Source: Paramacrobiotus metropolitanus
Taxonomy: Eukaryota; Tardigrada; Eutardigrada; Parachela; Macrobiotidae
Assembly (NCBI RefSeq): GCF_019649055.1
Contig: NW_026570235.1
Location: 1,302,001 to 1,366,000 of the forward strand
DNA length: 64,000 bases
Reading direction: 5' to 3'
The position numbers were made by a program, and so were the translations under genes. The notes below the pieces were generated by a model. It searched no databases. It was not told the DNA's origin and saw only the letters and a program-made list of their open reading frames with translations. Positions 27,233 through 40,337 of this stretch are shown here, one piece after another. Positions within the stretch are counted from its first letter, which is position 1, and every line of letters begins with the position of its first letter.

Positions 27233-27781
27233 ACATCCTTACTGCATGAAATATTAGTACATAAGTATATATTCTTGTTGTGAACATAGTATCTTTCTTG
27301 ACGGTGTGAAATGCAGTTTACTACACTCTTCTGTGGTCCATCGCATTACCGTCTGTATTCTAATTATTTTTGGATTTTATATTTTCAAATATCTGAGCAA
27401 TAATTGCATTCCCAATTATCTGGCGTAATCATGCCGCCAGCGAAAAATTATCGATTTGACCAAGGGACACCGCCACATCGTCACCTTATTTCCTGTTGCT
27501 GGTGCTGTCCGGTTATAATACACCGCTCCGTGACGAAAATGTTTTTACTTGGTGCGAAAGCTGATCTGCAGGTAGTTACAACAATTAGTGATAAATGATT
27601 GTAGTGCGAGCAATAAATTAATGTTTCAGCTTTATTTTAAAACGTCTTAGGATACGTACATGGAAAGTTTTTTTCTGGAAAACATTATAAGCATAGCATT
27701 AGCATGCGACAACGTTGACGGTGTGCAACCGGTAAAGCCCAACCACCAACCTAATCGCTGGGATCAGTACAGTACTTCTTC

Positions 27782-27805
27782 ACTCTAGACTCTAGAGTCT
27801 AGAGT
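27782..27805. repeat. 24-bp perfect palindrome
   Basis: ACTCTAGACTCT followed directly by its reverse complement AGAGTCTAGAGT, with no spacer. It abuts the left end of the candidate element at 27807. Confidence 0.85.
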
Positions 27806-27806
27806 A

Positions 27807-28939
27807 AAGGCGGCCCCATAGTCAACCGTTTTCTGAGACGGAGAAAAAGTTTCTCGACGGGACGGCACTGACGGAGTTTCCGTGGTCACGGATTTCCCAC
27901 GACACGGTCACTCCGACTTACCGTCCCGTCGTTGTGTCCGAAAGTTGTGTTCCTCATAGTTGTCCGTGCTTCGGCTATATTCTTTTGACAGGAAGTAGGC
28001 AACCGCCCGTTGCAACGGTTGGAAGTCACCGCCCAGGGCGGTTGAAGGCTGCATTATGGCAAGCCGGCATTAGGCTTATGGCAAGCCGAGTATTATAGTA
28101 TGGTTTGGTAATAAGTACAGTACATATCGATTACGAGTAGGATGAGTGAGTAAAGGCTTTGCAATAGGTCAAACAACATTTCAACAAGTAAGTAACTATG
28201 CACTTTATACTGCATAATTTGCCAAATCTGAGAAACTAAATTTTTCATAAACTTTCAATTTGGCAATCTACCCACTCACGGTACTTTTTGACACAAAATA
28301 CCTCATTAGTAGCTTTCTATATTAAATTATTGTTATCTCCAAATGCCTTGCAATGCTTCACACAGCTGCTCTAAATTCCGAGTTATTCGGTATTAATTTT
28401 TTTATGCTGCTAATGTTTTACGAGGCATTTTGCTACAGTTTAATAAGCAGATGTAAAACTTACGTAAACTTCCCAAACGGCTTACAGATGGAAAATCATG
28501 TATAATATGTACTAACTTTCAGATATGGAAAAATGTACGTACAGATGTAACTATTTTAGTAATTAAAATGTCTGTTTAACAAAAAGGGCTTGTGTTAGAT
28601 GTGGATTTATGTAACAATCAGTACATACGTATAGGTACAATACATGATATAAGTGTATTAATAATCTGGGCGTCCAGGTGGGCAGTGGCCGCTTGGGGCA
28701 AACGTATGTATGATTGGGCGAAAAAAAACGGAGACTGTATTAGGGAGGAGCCATCCTCTCCTACACCGAAGTCGTCGAAACCACGAATTTCGACGACTCG
28801 GTTTCAACACGATCATGTTCCCTCATAGTCATCCGTAAAAATGGGACGGAGAGTCGGGGAATGGTGTCCTCATAGTTATTCGAAGTTTGGACACCTTTTA
28901 GTCGAAACTGCCGTTTTCGGTGAACTATGAGGCGGCCTT
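27807..28939. mobile_element. Possible non-autonomous element with imperfect terminal inverted repeats
   Basis: The left end (AAGGCGGCCCCATAG onward, 27807-27828) matches the reverse complement of 28918-28939 at 18 of 22 positions. Inside, the motif CTCATAGTT/C followed by a TCCG-like triplet recurs near both ends (about 27945, 28820 and 28868), resembling subterminal repeats, and TTATGGCAAGCCG occurs twice around 28052-28088. There is no transposase frame and no clear target-site duplication. Class is unknown. Confidence 0.4.
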
Positions 28940-30364
28940 AAAGGACAAAGCAGATATATTCCAGGGTGTCCTTTTGGTATTCGTGAGCTTGTTGTGGAAA
29001 TCTAGCTTCTTGTGGATATCGCTGTAACATGCGAGGACTTATATATAGCATTTTTTTATTTTTTAGTTTTTTGCAGTATTTTGCTATACTTCGAAGTATA
29101 GTTGAATAACGATAAAACATTGTTGGCTTCCGCAGTGAACCATTGTACTCCTAACACAAATTATATTAAAAAATTTACACCACTTTTACAGTGCAGTATT
29201 TATTGCAGTTCATAAGTTAAAAATCTCAAGGATGATAATGTTCTATAAAGTATGAATGCTGTACGAACAATGATGAGCGTAAGTTGCGAATTAATCGTAA
29301 GAATTCTGTATATCGTCAGTCGGCAGTAATGCCGGCAACCCGGCATATTAATCAAAAACCTTCAAACCGAACAGCCTTGATGTTAATTAGCTTTTTGTTG
29401 GTCTATAATAATAATTATTATCGTATTCCCGTTCCCAGCAGGAAACGTTCCAACAATTCCGTGTTCCAGCTATTCCATGCCCATTGCTTTGCAATTTGCA
29501 TACGTACGGTTCTGCTCATCCTTAAATATTCAGTTCGTGTTCCCCTGTCCACTATCCTCTGTACCTGCAACTTCCAGGATGGTTTTTTCGCTGATATTCT
29601 AAACAATCAGCCGGCTAGGCTTGCAAATTTTAAACTGCTGCATAGTACCAGTAAGTAAGTAAGTATTCAAAATGTCAAATAAAGTTTTTTCAGTGACTTT
29701 TGCAGAAGACGCATTTCCCATCAAAACTTACGCCGTAGCGGCAATTCTCTCTCCATTCACTTGTCAACAAGATTATAATACGGTGCAGTATGTATACACT
29801 ACGAGTATACAACATTCGTAGTCTCGTACGTTAGACGCTGTGAACCAGTTTCTTTTGCCATTCGGTTGCCGCTGCCGTACGGAAGTCGGCACGCATATCA
29901 TGCGCAACGTGTGCTACTTTCAACTTTCTGACCGATAAACCATAAAGAGAGAGAAATCCGACAATTAAATTACAGTGGAAAGAATGCTGTGGTTGTTTAT
30001 GGTCATTGGCAATCTCTTTCACCGTGTCAAATTCTGTTGTTGCGGTTAATTAGCGTATCGTTTAGCCAGCGTTATGGCTAATAATAATACCCTGTGAATC
30101 GTGATCATTGATTTGGAAAAATGTGCTCAGAAAATCCGCACGAACCCCATGGCTGATCAGTGCACAGACGCGTTTTATTGTATTTGATCGCTATGACAGT
30201 GTGTTTATCTAGGGCATGCATTGTATTTAGCTAGACTGCTCTCTCGTTGTTCGGATTTTTTCTCCCAACTGGAACAGTTAACAGCATACCGTTCTGTTAT
30301 GGCGTCGTTGTTTGTGTTGTGGCGATAAATTCCTTAAAATAAATTCCTCGCTGTTTCTGCCCAG

Positions 30365-33300
30365 ATGGCCACCGCGACATCGGGACAGCGTCGAGCCTTC
30401 GCGCAGAAGCTGAACAAATCGCAGGCGAGCGAAGTCCGCCGTCAGATCCAGAGTGCACGCGGCGGTGGCAGCGAACTCCCCAAAAGCCTGAGCATCAATG
30501 GCACGCTGGCCGCCAACGGTGTGCTCAGCGCCCAGGTGGCCGCGCGCTACCTGGACAGCGTGGAGCCCGTGGATTATGAGGAATTCATCCGCTTCCACCA
30601 GAGCATCATCGATCGCGATGCCCTGCGGCATCTCCTGCAGTTTCCCATTGATGACATCGAGGTGAAGAATCTGCAGAAGAAGACCCGCACCGTTGTGGCC
30701 GTAGTGCCGGAGAATCTGCAGGAATTGAATAGTCGCGAGAAGGACTGTCTGAGTCAGTACAATGCCAATTACACGCTGGCCGTCCGCCGCTATCAGCGCT
30801 ACGGGCCCTGCGAAGTCCTGACGGATATGGTGCAGAAGCGGGATGAACGCATTGATCTCATTCCCCGACAGATCTACGAATGCGACCAGACGCATGCCAA
30901 AGATCGCAGTTCCTATGTTGGACCAAGCGGCCCGATCACGGCTGCTTTCGATGAGGATCGGACGCGGAATTCCTGGGCCAGCGGGGTGTTTGATTTGCGA
31001 CAGTCGAATCCAGGTAAAAAGCTAGCTGGCAGTACTATATTTTGACTAATTTACGGTGCTAATATTTAGAGCTTTTCTTGTATTATCAAGTAAGCGAAAA
31101 AATCTTTCCCTGGTTCGCATCCGATTTTTTTCGAGAAAATCAGTTAGTCATCGTCTTTTCACATTCGTGAGCGTTACTGTGGTTGTGAGTGTTTTATGTC
31201 GTTTTGAGACGGATCGAGTATTTGTTAGTGAACGTTTATTAAAAATAATAAACTGCATAATAATAAATTGCACTGAAGCGAAATATTAATTTAAATAATA
31301 ATTCTAGCAGTTTACGAACTAAAAATATATGGTATGGTTTTAGGGTATTTTCCGATCATGTTGTAATCCATTGACTAAATCCACAGAACGGCATGTAGAA
31401 AAACGTGGATGCTTTTAGATCCAATTGCTGTCAATTTGAGTGAATTTTCAGGATTTTATTGAACTATGACGGTTAGCAGTGCTCATTGATGTACTGGTAA
31501 ATAAAACAGTTTAAAAGATCAGGCTCGATTAAATGGACGTTTAAACATGCTCTGCATTGACCCGCATGATGCGATTGCAGATGCCCTCATTCCGGGTTTA
31601 TTGGATCGACTTCCTGCGGAAGACCGCGATGCGATCAACCGGCGTAAGCGACAGGATAAGCGCCAACCGGCAATCTTTAGCCTCTATCCCTCACAGGATG
31701 AGGAGGAGCAGATCGAGCGGCGCGTAATCCCCGACATACCGCGTGAACAGATTGGCCACAGTATTTCCGTGCGTGTATTGCAGCTGAAACTGGATCTGGA
31801 CATTGAGCCGGTGTTCGCCAGTATTGCCCTGTACGATATTAAGGAGCGCAAGCGGGTGTCGGAGAATTTCTACTTTGACTGCAACTCGGATGCCGTCAAG
31901 AGAATGATTGAGATGCACGTGCCGTGCGAAGACATGAGCACCATGTCACGTGCCTGTGTGTTTAATGTGCTGAACGCATCAGTGGATTTGGTGTTGGTGG
32001 TGCGGCTAGAGAAAACACTGCAGCAGGGTGACGTTGCAGAATGTGCTGAAGTTTATTTGAAAGAAGAGAAAAACAAGGAGAAAGCCCATATGAATGCTCA
32101 ATACTTTTGCGAACGTCTCGGCAAGTATCGGATGCCGTTTGCCTGGACAGCCATCTACATGACAAATGTCGTGCAGGGTGAGTTTGTTTATTTAGAGACG
32201 TGTGGACGCCACATTGACCGCTTTGCTTATGTAATGCCTTTCCGGTTTATTCAATAAGTTCACATAGGGCAAGAGTTACCAAGTGTATTGTTTACATATC
32301 CAGCTGATTGCTGCTGCTGCGATTCAGCTCGTCGATGGCAGATTTGTTATAGAGACCAAATTGTAGTTGTTAACTGCTGCAAAGTGGTATCCTGCTGGTA
32401 CTCAAAGAGGCATTTCAATCACGATCTGACAAATGGACAAATTTTTTTCTAAAGGATCGAAAATAAAAATCTTCGAAATTCAATTCTCTTCTAGAAATAA
32501 TAGAAAAGACGAAAAATGACGGGATAAGAACTGATTGATTGCTTTATTATTTAAATTGTGTAGGGGTACCAACGAATTCTGTCAACGAAGGAGATTCAAA
32601 TTCGATGGGGACAACACTGAGTGGTATGGGGATTCAGACAAATAAAAGTGGTAGTCTGGATCGATCCTTAAAAGGTTTAGACGTACTAAAACTGGGAAAG
32701 CTTCTCGGGTCGACTGGATCTACTGGGGGAACCATTGACCCGATGGGGTCACTACCGCGTAATGCAACGCGTGCTGGCAGTATTTATGGCGAAGAGACCA
32801 TCCAGAATCTCGATAGTTTTCGATCTGTGACCGTATCGCTGCCAACATTTTTCCGACATGAAACCGACAAGTTATCGGAAGATGATCTTTTGAAAATGGT
32901 AGCGGATCTACGTCGGCCGACATCGTTGACAAAGAAACTAAAGTGTATCCCGGGTTTGTTAAAACTGGATATCTCGCCATGCACGGAGAACTTGCCCGTC
33001 GGTTGTTTGACGCCGGAACTAGTCCCGCTTCGTCCGCTGGGCGAAGAAGGTGCGCGCCCTGTGAAGGAGATTCTGGAATTTCCCTCCCATGAAGTCTACT
33101 CGCCTAACTATGCGTATCGGAATTTGTTATATGTTTATCCCAAATTTGTTAACTTCTCTAGTCGACCGGGTTCCGCACGAAATATTGCCATTAAACTGCA
33201 GTTGTTGGGGGCTGAAGATTGTCCCCTGAAGGTGATTTATGGTCGCTCAAGCTGTCCCGAGTTCTTGTCGGAAGTGTACTCGTCTGTGATATACCATAAC

Positions 33301-36300
33301 AAAACCCCTGTGTTCTCTGATGAGATTAAGATTAAGCTTCCAGTTAATCTGGATGATCGCGAGCATGGTTATCATTTATTCTTTACGTTTTATCATATCA
33401 GTTGCCAGAAGAAGGGAGATGCCAGTGAACAAGTGGAAACACCGATCGGTTATACTTGGTTACCACTGATAAATGTGTGTGGTGCTGATTCGATGTTGAT
33501 TAGTGGCGATTATAATTTACCTATCATGTTGGAAAAACCATCGGCCAGTTATTCAAGGATCAATCCAGACGTTCAACTGCCTAATACCAAATGGCTGGAT
33601 AATCACAAAGGTTAGTAAAATGTTGGTTGGAATCACTCAAATATTCCGGTCTTTTCGGAATAACGGCTGTTTGGTTTTTTAAGGTCTTTTGTGGAACATC
33701 ATTATTTTAAAATTGTTGTTAAATTTATGGGACTATGTTTTAGGTCTGTTTAATGTGACGATACGCCCAGTATCCACAATTCATACCGGGGATGTGCGTT
33801 TGGAAAGATTTCTCAATTTATGCTCCTTCATCGATAGCGCTAGGATTCCGAATTACATTGGCGAATCCAATATCGAGAACAATTTACGCGATGCTATCCA
33901 AGATCTGGAAATGGCTACCCGAGAGCCTCTAATCCGCTTCCTTAACGTTATTATCGAAAAACTGCTGACTTTGATAGTAAAGCCTCCTCTGGTACACGGC
34001 CAGGTAGGTGGAGTGCATAACGTTGTGACGTTTCGACACGTTTTATTTGAATGCGATTTTTGGTTAATTAGATTATTAATGTGGCATCGGCTGCTTTCGA
34101 TGGGTTGGTGGGGATTGTGCACATCGTGTCGATATTTTTGGAAAACCAATGTGATCAGAACGGCCGCAACACTGTGCTTTTAAGCTATATTTATTATCAT
34201 TGCGGGATTAAAAAGTTTTCGTTTACTGAACAAGAAATTGCCAAAGGTAATGTGTCCCAAAAAAGCACAACTGTTGAATGATAACTGTCTGGCCTAATTT
34301 TGACGTTGACATTCCATTGCAGATATGTATTTGCATAGCCGGAGTGCCAGTGAAATTATGGCTATCAACCATGCCGTATCCAGTTTCGAGCGCACTGGAA
34401 GTGTTCGTGGGACGTCTGATACTAGTAAGTTAATTGGCCGGAATCGAGTTTCACATGGCGGTCATGTTGTGCCATTTTTGTTGGCAGTCAGCTGGAACTT
34501 CTTCGTTTATGCGCGTGGCTGACGTACAGTTCTTGAATATGTATTGCCGCGTAACCGCAGTCTGAACTCTTCGTTATTTTTCTGAGGGTGCACCGGACAG
34601 TAAACTGTTGAAAAACATTTACTTCGGGAATCCGTTTCCAGTCTTAACTTCATTAGGAGTAGTTTTTGTGTTAATGCAGAATTACAGCAGCCGTTCCTTA
34701 ATTTTGTTATGTTATCGGGAAAATGAGTCAAAAAGTGTGACACAGTAAATATGATATGGCCATGTATGATGAGGAGTGAGGATAATATGGATTTACATGA
34801 ATTGTTCAAATAGCACGTTAATTGCGTTGTTCATTTTTCGTCAGGTTCCCTAATGGGACCGCATGGACGCCGGCTGCCCCATGAAGAGATCGCCTACCAG
34901 TGGGCAGTATGCGCCAATCCTCAACGGGATTTCAGTTTGCGACATGCATGGTTTTTCTTTGAGCTGATTGTCCAGTGCATGACCCAGTATCTGACAGCAG
35001 CCCAGCGTTTGCACTATCCTCGCAATGCCCGTTTCAGTGAGCGCTTCATCGACAACATCTCCACCCTGATACGCTCCTTCACGGACGACATCGTTTCGTC
35101 ATCCGCGCATGAAATGGGCCGATTGAATACCAGTCTGTCTTTCTTCTTCTATGATTGCCTGTCACTGTTGGATCGTGGATTAGTGTTCCAGTGGGTGCAT
35201 GCCTATTGCAAAAAGATCAACGCCAAGGTGGTGGCGCTCATGGAACCAACTCATATCCTGAGCCTCAAGATTGACTGTTTACGAATCCTGTCTTCGCACG
35301 AACATTTTTTCCCACTAAATCTGCCGTTCGCCCAGTCGACCACGTGGATTCGCTCGCAACCGGCGTCTCCGTGTCCCAGTATATCCAGCTCGACATCACA
35401 GAATTCCGTAAATTCTTCGAGCAGTATGAACAGCTCCGTCGAATTGTCGAATAACTTCCGGCAGCAGCATTATTTGGTCGGCTTGGTGCTGTTTGAATTG
35501 ATGGCCATCTTCGAGGTGCCTAATCCCGCTTTGCACGTGAAGGCGGTTAATGTTATTCGGAATTTGCTAAGCTGGCATGATGCGGATCCGCGGTATGCGA
35601 CGAAAGATCTGCGTCACCGGTTGTCCTACTTGTATCTGCCGCTGATTGGCATTATTATGGACACCTTACCACAGCTGTATGATTTTGTGGTGGATCACCG
35701 TCATCGCACAGCAGCCGGAAATCTTCCAGGCATTCAGCATTCCGTGGCAATGGCTATTGCGGGAACTGCGGGTACTATGGTCAAACGCGATTCCAGTGAG
35801 GTTTACGATGCTGGTCAGACCCGGCGACCGCAGTTGAACGCCGAGGCCACACGGCACCTGCTAGCCGGTTTCATGTGGATCTTAAAATCGGCTGACGAGC
35901 AGACGTTGCGGGGTTGGTGGGAGGCGTTGCCGCCGCACCGGCTGGCACAGCTCTTGGAGATTTTCCAGATTACCATTCACTGCTTTGAATACACCGGTAT
36001 TAAATTAGCATTTCGTATTGTTATTCGATTACGCTGTGCTGATATTTGAAAATTGAACTGCAGGCCCGAGGAGTGTCCACAGCCGGGGGCATGTTGGTGT
36101 TCAAAGGGAAGAGCTGAAATCGATGCTCGGGGACGCTATTTTAGGGTCCATTCATTCCAAGACCAGAGGGACAACGATAGGCAGTCAGCAGAGTTTGACA
36201 TCCGCTGGCGATGGACTGCGGTATCGTAAAGATCAGCTGTGGCGGCAGTTTCCCATTACTGACTCCAATGGATTGGTGGAACAGGAGGCCATTTTGGAAA

Positions 36301-39300
36301 GTGTACTCTGCGCGGAGATTAATTTGACGATTTTGGACAGTCTTGAGCTAGTCTTCCAGGTGAGCATATTATTGCGTGGACCGGTGGACGCGTATAATGT
36401 TATGGCAAACATTGCTGTGTTTCAGGCTGAAATTTGCGCTTTATTTAGCGGATTTTGATATTTGTATTTATTACATAATGACAAGGGAAATGGCATGGGA
36501 GCGTCGGTTATATCCTTATTTATTAAGTTCCGGATTCGACAATGTAGCAGTTACAACTGGTATGTTCATAGCGTTGGTTTTTTTACAGGTCATATCTAGT
36601 CACGGGGTTTTACAGGACCAATTAGCGGCGGCTTTCCGGGTTCTGTTACATGCGCTGGGATGTAGTCAGAGTGTATATGTCTACGAGAATTTATTTGCCT
36701 GTCAGCGGTCTATTGTTGCAAAATTTCCTGAACTCGTATTTGAAGCGGAAACGGAGTATTGCGCTGATCTCTGCTTGCGTTTACTCAGTCACTGTAGTTC
36801 CAGTATTGCGGTGGTGCGATCCCAGGCGTCGGCCTCATTGTACTTGCTCATGCGTCAGAATTTCGAAATCGGCAACAGTTTCTCTCGAGTGAAAATGCAG
36901 GTGACCATTTCCCTCAGCTCTCTTGTTGGGACCATAACTGATCTGAACGAAGACTATTTACGACGATCTCTGAAAACCATCTTGACATACGCCGAACAAG
37001 ATGCGGAACTGAAAACTACGACGTTTCCAGAACAGGTGCTAATAATTTTGCTGTTTTACTTTGTATTAAGCCTTTTTTATAATGTCCTGAATGTGATTTA
37101 CTGCTTTTACTTTAAGCTTTACGACACCTGCGAGCATTTACAGAACTCTTCTGGGATCTAATCTTTTTTGGGACTGTTTTGTTTAGGTGCGAGATTTGGT
37201 GTTTAACTTGCACATGATTTTGTCGGACACTGTCAAAATGAAAGCGTATCAGGAAGATCCGGAAATGCTAATGGATTTGATGTACCGCATTGCCAAAGGC
37301 TATAAAAATTCGCCGGATTTGCGATTAACCTGGTTGGCTAATATGGCACAGAAGCATTCCGAGCGCGGGCTGTATGCAGAAACTGCACATTGTTTGATCC
37401 ATTCCGCGGCACTTGTATCTGAATATCTGCATTTGTTGGAAGATAAGGTGGCTGTACGAAAAGCATGGTTTAACTTAATTCCTCTATTTTTGTGTGATCC
37501 TTTATGTGTATCATGTTCAAATTTTGTTATTATTTGCAGAAATATCTGCCTTTGGGTTGCGCGGCTTTTGAAAAAATTTCCAGTAATATTCTCGAAGAGA
37601 GTGCCGTGTCCGACGATATTGTATCACCTAATGAAGAGGGCATTTGCACCGGCAAGTCTTTCACCGAGGCGGGATTGTTGTCGTTGTTGGAACAGTCCGC
37701 AAGTGCCTTTTCCTTAGCCGGAATGTTTGAGGCTGTGAATGAAGTTCATAAGGTTAGATCAGCCACATTCTACGCTGGTAAAACTTGTGATAGAGTAACG
37801 TTGACAGTTTGCACTGGTAACTCTACAGTGGAGCGAGACCGCGTGAGAACGAAGTCTTTTGGTGTGTTGTAGATTGTGATACCAATTGCGGAAACTCATC
37901 ATGATTATGCTCAACTCGCGTCGATTCATAAGACCCTTCATGAAGCATTCGTGAAGGTACGGATTACGGCTGGTTCGACGAAGTGTCGGTGTCTATATGT
38001 ATTGTTTGCCAAAATTATTCGATATTCAATAAGTGGTAATTTTGTTATCTTAATTATCTGTTTTTACTGTTATTACTGCGATTAAGTTTTTATACGGTAA
38101 TCATAATAAAAAATTTGTTAGCTCGGAAATATATTTGCTTCCGTTATAACTTTGATGCTATCTGTTCATTCCGCTAGTCTTGATGCTGGGAATACGTGCT
38201 GACATACCTAGTTTTTTATGAAAACTACGTAGCACAGTACACATAGTTTGCGTGGATTACTGACTAAGTCTTGGAATTACATTTGAAATTTCTTTATACA
38301 GATAGAACGGATGGCTGGAAAGCGAATGTTCGGGACGTACTTCCGTGTAGGCTTTTATGGACCGAAATTTGGTGATTTGGACGGTGAAGAATTTATCTAT
38401 AAAGAACCGGTCATCACAAAGCTACCGGAAGTCTCCAGTCGCCTGGAATCCTTTTATTCGGAAAAGTACGGCGCTGAATATGTCGACATCATTAAAGATT
38501 CCAATGCCGTCAAACGGGAACTATTGGATCCGGAGAAGGTGTATATACAGATTACCTATGTGGAGCCGCATTTCGATAAATGGGAACTGCGCAATCGCGA
38601 AACTTTCTTCCAAAAGAACTACAATCTCCGTCGATTCGTGTACTCTACACCGTTTACCATGGATGGCCGGGCTCATGGCGATTTACATGAACAGTATAAG
38701 CGGAAAACGATTGTTACGACCGCCAATGTATGCTTCGCAGCTGATTTAAATGATTTTTCTTTGCTAATGTTTTGCCATTTGCACAGATGCCTTTTTTTAC
38801 TTTCATGCAACGTTTTGCGCGTAGGAAACTTGATATTTAGACTAGGTGATATTTAATTAATAAAATTTCTGTTAGGAATAAAGTTTCTTCGTCTTTGTTG
38901 TGATTTCCGGTTGTTTTGGTCACCAAATAACTTCGATATTTTTCTTGCCTAGGCTTTTCCGTACGTGAAAACGCGAATTCAAGTTATCGCAAGGGAGCAG
39001 TCGGTTCTGACGCCGATCGAGTTAGCGATCGAAGATATTCAGAAGAAAACGGAAGAACTACATGCGGCCATTAAGCAGGAACCTTCGGATGCCAAAATGT
39101 TGCAAATGGTTCTGCAGGTTAGATTTGCTGGTGTTTACTTGGAATGTATCTAAGACTTGAGATGCATTTGCAATCGTAGGGCTGCATTGGAACAACGGTT
39201 AATCAAGGTCCTTTGGAAGTAGCCGCAGTTTTCCTGTCGCATCCACACGATCAACCAATGACGGCGCTGCAGCATAAATTGCGATTGTGCTTCAAAGATT

Positions 39301-39683
39301 TTTCGAGACGGTACCAAGTTACCAAACCGGAATAATTTTGCTGTTTTTGCAATTACTTCTTGTTTCTGCGGTTTTTGTGTTTTTATTTTTTCATTTTACC
39401 GCAACGCAACCGCAACACCACAACGCCGCCTGTTGTGGTGTTGCGGTTTCAGCAATTTTTCAAGTGCTGGAATTTAACGCTTTTTATTGATCTGTTTTGT
39501 AGGTGTGCGGAAGCTCTGAAATTAAACAAAACCCTTATCGCGGCTGATCAGAAAGAATATCAACGGGAACTAGAAAAGAATTATCAGCGCTTCCATGATT
39601 CCATCAAACCAATGTTGCAGTACAATGCCGAAATGCTGGCTGCCGATGAACTTGAAAATTCCAACTTGAATTCGACTTGTTAA
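30365..39683 (+). CDS. DOCK7: DOCK6/7/8-type (Zizimin-related) Rho GEF
   Basis: A DOCK-C family exchange factor for Rac/Cdc42. Sixteen exons with closing phases: 30365-31013, 31581-32177, 32564-33610, 33744-34003, 34072-34246, 34323-34424, 34845-35996, 36064-36359, 36589-37035, 37187-37447, 37540-37752, 37873-37956, 38302-38727, 38953-39117, 39180-39310, 39503-39683, giving 2061 residues (human DOCK7 is about 2100). The N-terminus has the family pattern [11 protein letters not shown] and PVDYEEFI. The lipid-binding DHR-1 (C2) is about residues 590-725 ([19 protein letters not shown]). The catalytic DHR-2 is about 1580-2045 ([46 protein letters not shown]). The last four exons are repeated at 52562-53847. 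Assignment to DOCK7 rather than DOCK6 or DOCK8 is not resolvable by eye; invertebrates usually have one gene for this group. Confidence 0.95.
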
Positions 39684-39935
39684 TCTCTTTTGTTTTTTCT
39701 TTTGTTTATAGATGTTCTCTACGTAAGAATCTGATTGCACTTGTTACTTATGCACAACGGGAATGTTTGAACTATTGTCGGGAATCTCGATTTGACATCT
39801 TGCAGTCTCCAAATTGTTGATAATGTGGGTCAGTTTATTTTGGTTTGTTATCAGTCTTGTGATTCGGTTCCAGTTTAAATTTTTTTGTGGGTGTTTAAAC
39901 TCACTACAACGGGAATAAGTAAATTTGAAGGAGGT
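38160..39935 (+). repeat. Direct repeat of the DOCK 3' end, copy A
   Basis: Covers part of the intron before exon 13, exons 13-16 and about 250 bp after the stop codon. It matches 52440-54100 in the same orientation. Exons are about 98 percent identical, while the introns carry many substitutions and indels. Homology ends near 39935, where the 340-bp interspersed repeat begins. Confidence 0.93.
39408..39448. repeat. Perfect 17-bp hairpin in DOCK intron 15 of copy A
   Basis: AACCGCAACACCACAAC (39408-39424), a 7-base loop, then its exact reverse complement (39432-39448). The matching intron of copy B (53552-53666) is shorter and lacks it, so it is an insertion in A or a loss in B. Confidence 0.9.
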
Positions 39936-39939
39936 ATTC

Positions 39940-40275
39940 AGAAAAATTGTTTTATGGCTCAGCCAACAGCGTAAGAAAATTATCAACTAAAACAATCGAC
40001 ATAAATAAGGAAGAAAGTCCCGCCAGCAAAACGAAGAATGCTTGAGAAATGAACATACCGGCAACAGTCGCTGCTCGAAATTTCTTTAAGAACACACTCT
40101 ATATATTGTAGAGCAGAATCGATATAGTCGGTATCCGATCACACCTTCCAGCTGTTGTATAAAAACGAATACAGAAACGAAATTGCGAAGTGCTAATCAA
40201 ACCACTCTTTGGTAACCAAAAAGTTCACCACAGCGTGATTAAACAACACAAAAAAACTATCACGGCAAAGAAAAG
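39940..40275 (+). repeat. 340-bp interspersed repeat, third copy
   Basis: Matches 9750-10090 in the same orientation at roughly 85-90 percent by eye, including the ACACTCTATATATTGTAGAG core. It begins where homology between the two DOCK tails stops and ends just before the glycine-zipper gene at 40338-40673. Arm-1 sequence beyond this subsegment is absent, which suggests an independently mobile or recombinogenic unit. Confidence 0.75.
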
Positions 40276-40337
40276 ACAGCCATGTCGAATCTAAACGCTA
40301 TCAATGACGAAAAAACCTTTTTCCAACGGGAATCCAC

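Larger units (their letters stand above)
24436..30364. other. Gene-poor region between PIX and DOCK
   Basis: Almost 6 kb with no gene I can support. It includes a GGATAT-rich tract (27061-27232), a 24-bp palindrome and a possible transposon-like element (27807-28939), one possible stray exon (26034-26148), and the probable DOCK promoter just before 30364. The DOCK start codon follows a good acceptor (CTGTTTCTGCCCAG), which suggests an untranslated first exon somewhere in this region. Confidence 0.5.

Noticed and set aside
31547-31580. Met at 31547 as a gene start
   Set aside because: A splice acceptor at 31579-31580 joins exon 1 to [11 protein letters not shown], matching the DOCK family without the preceding residues.
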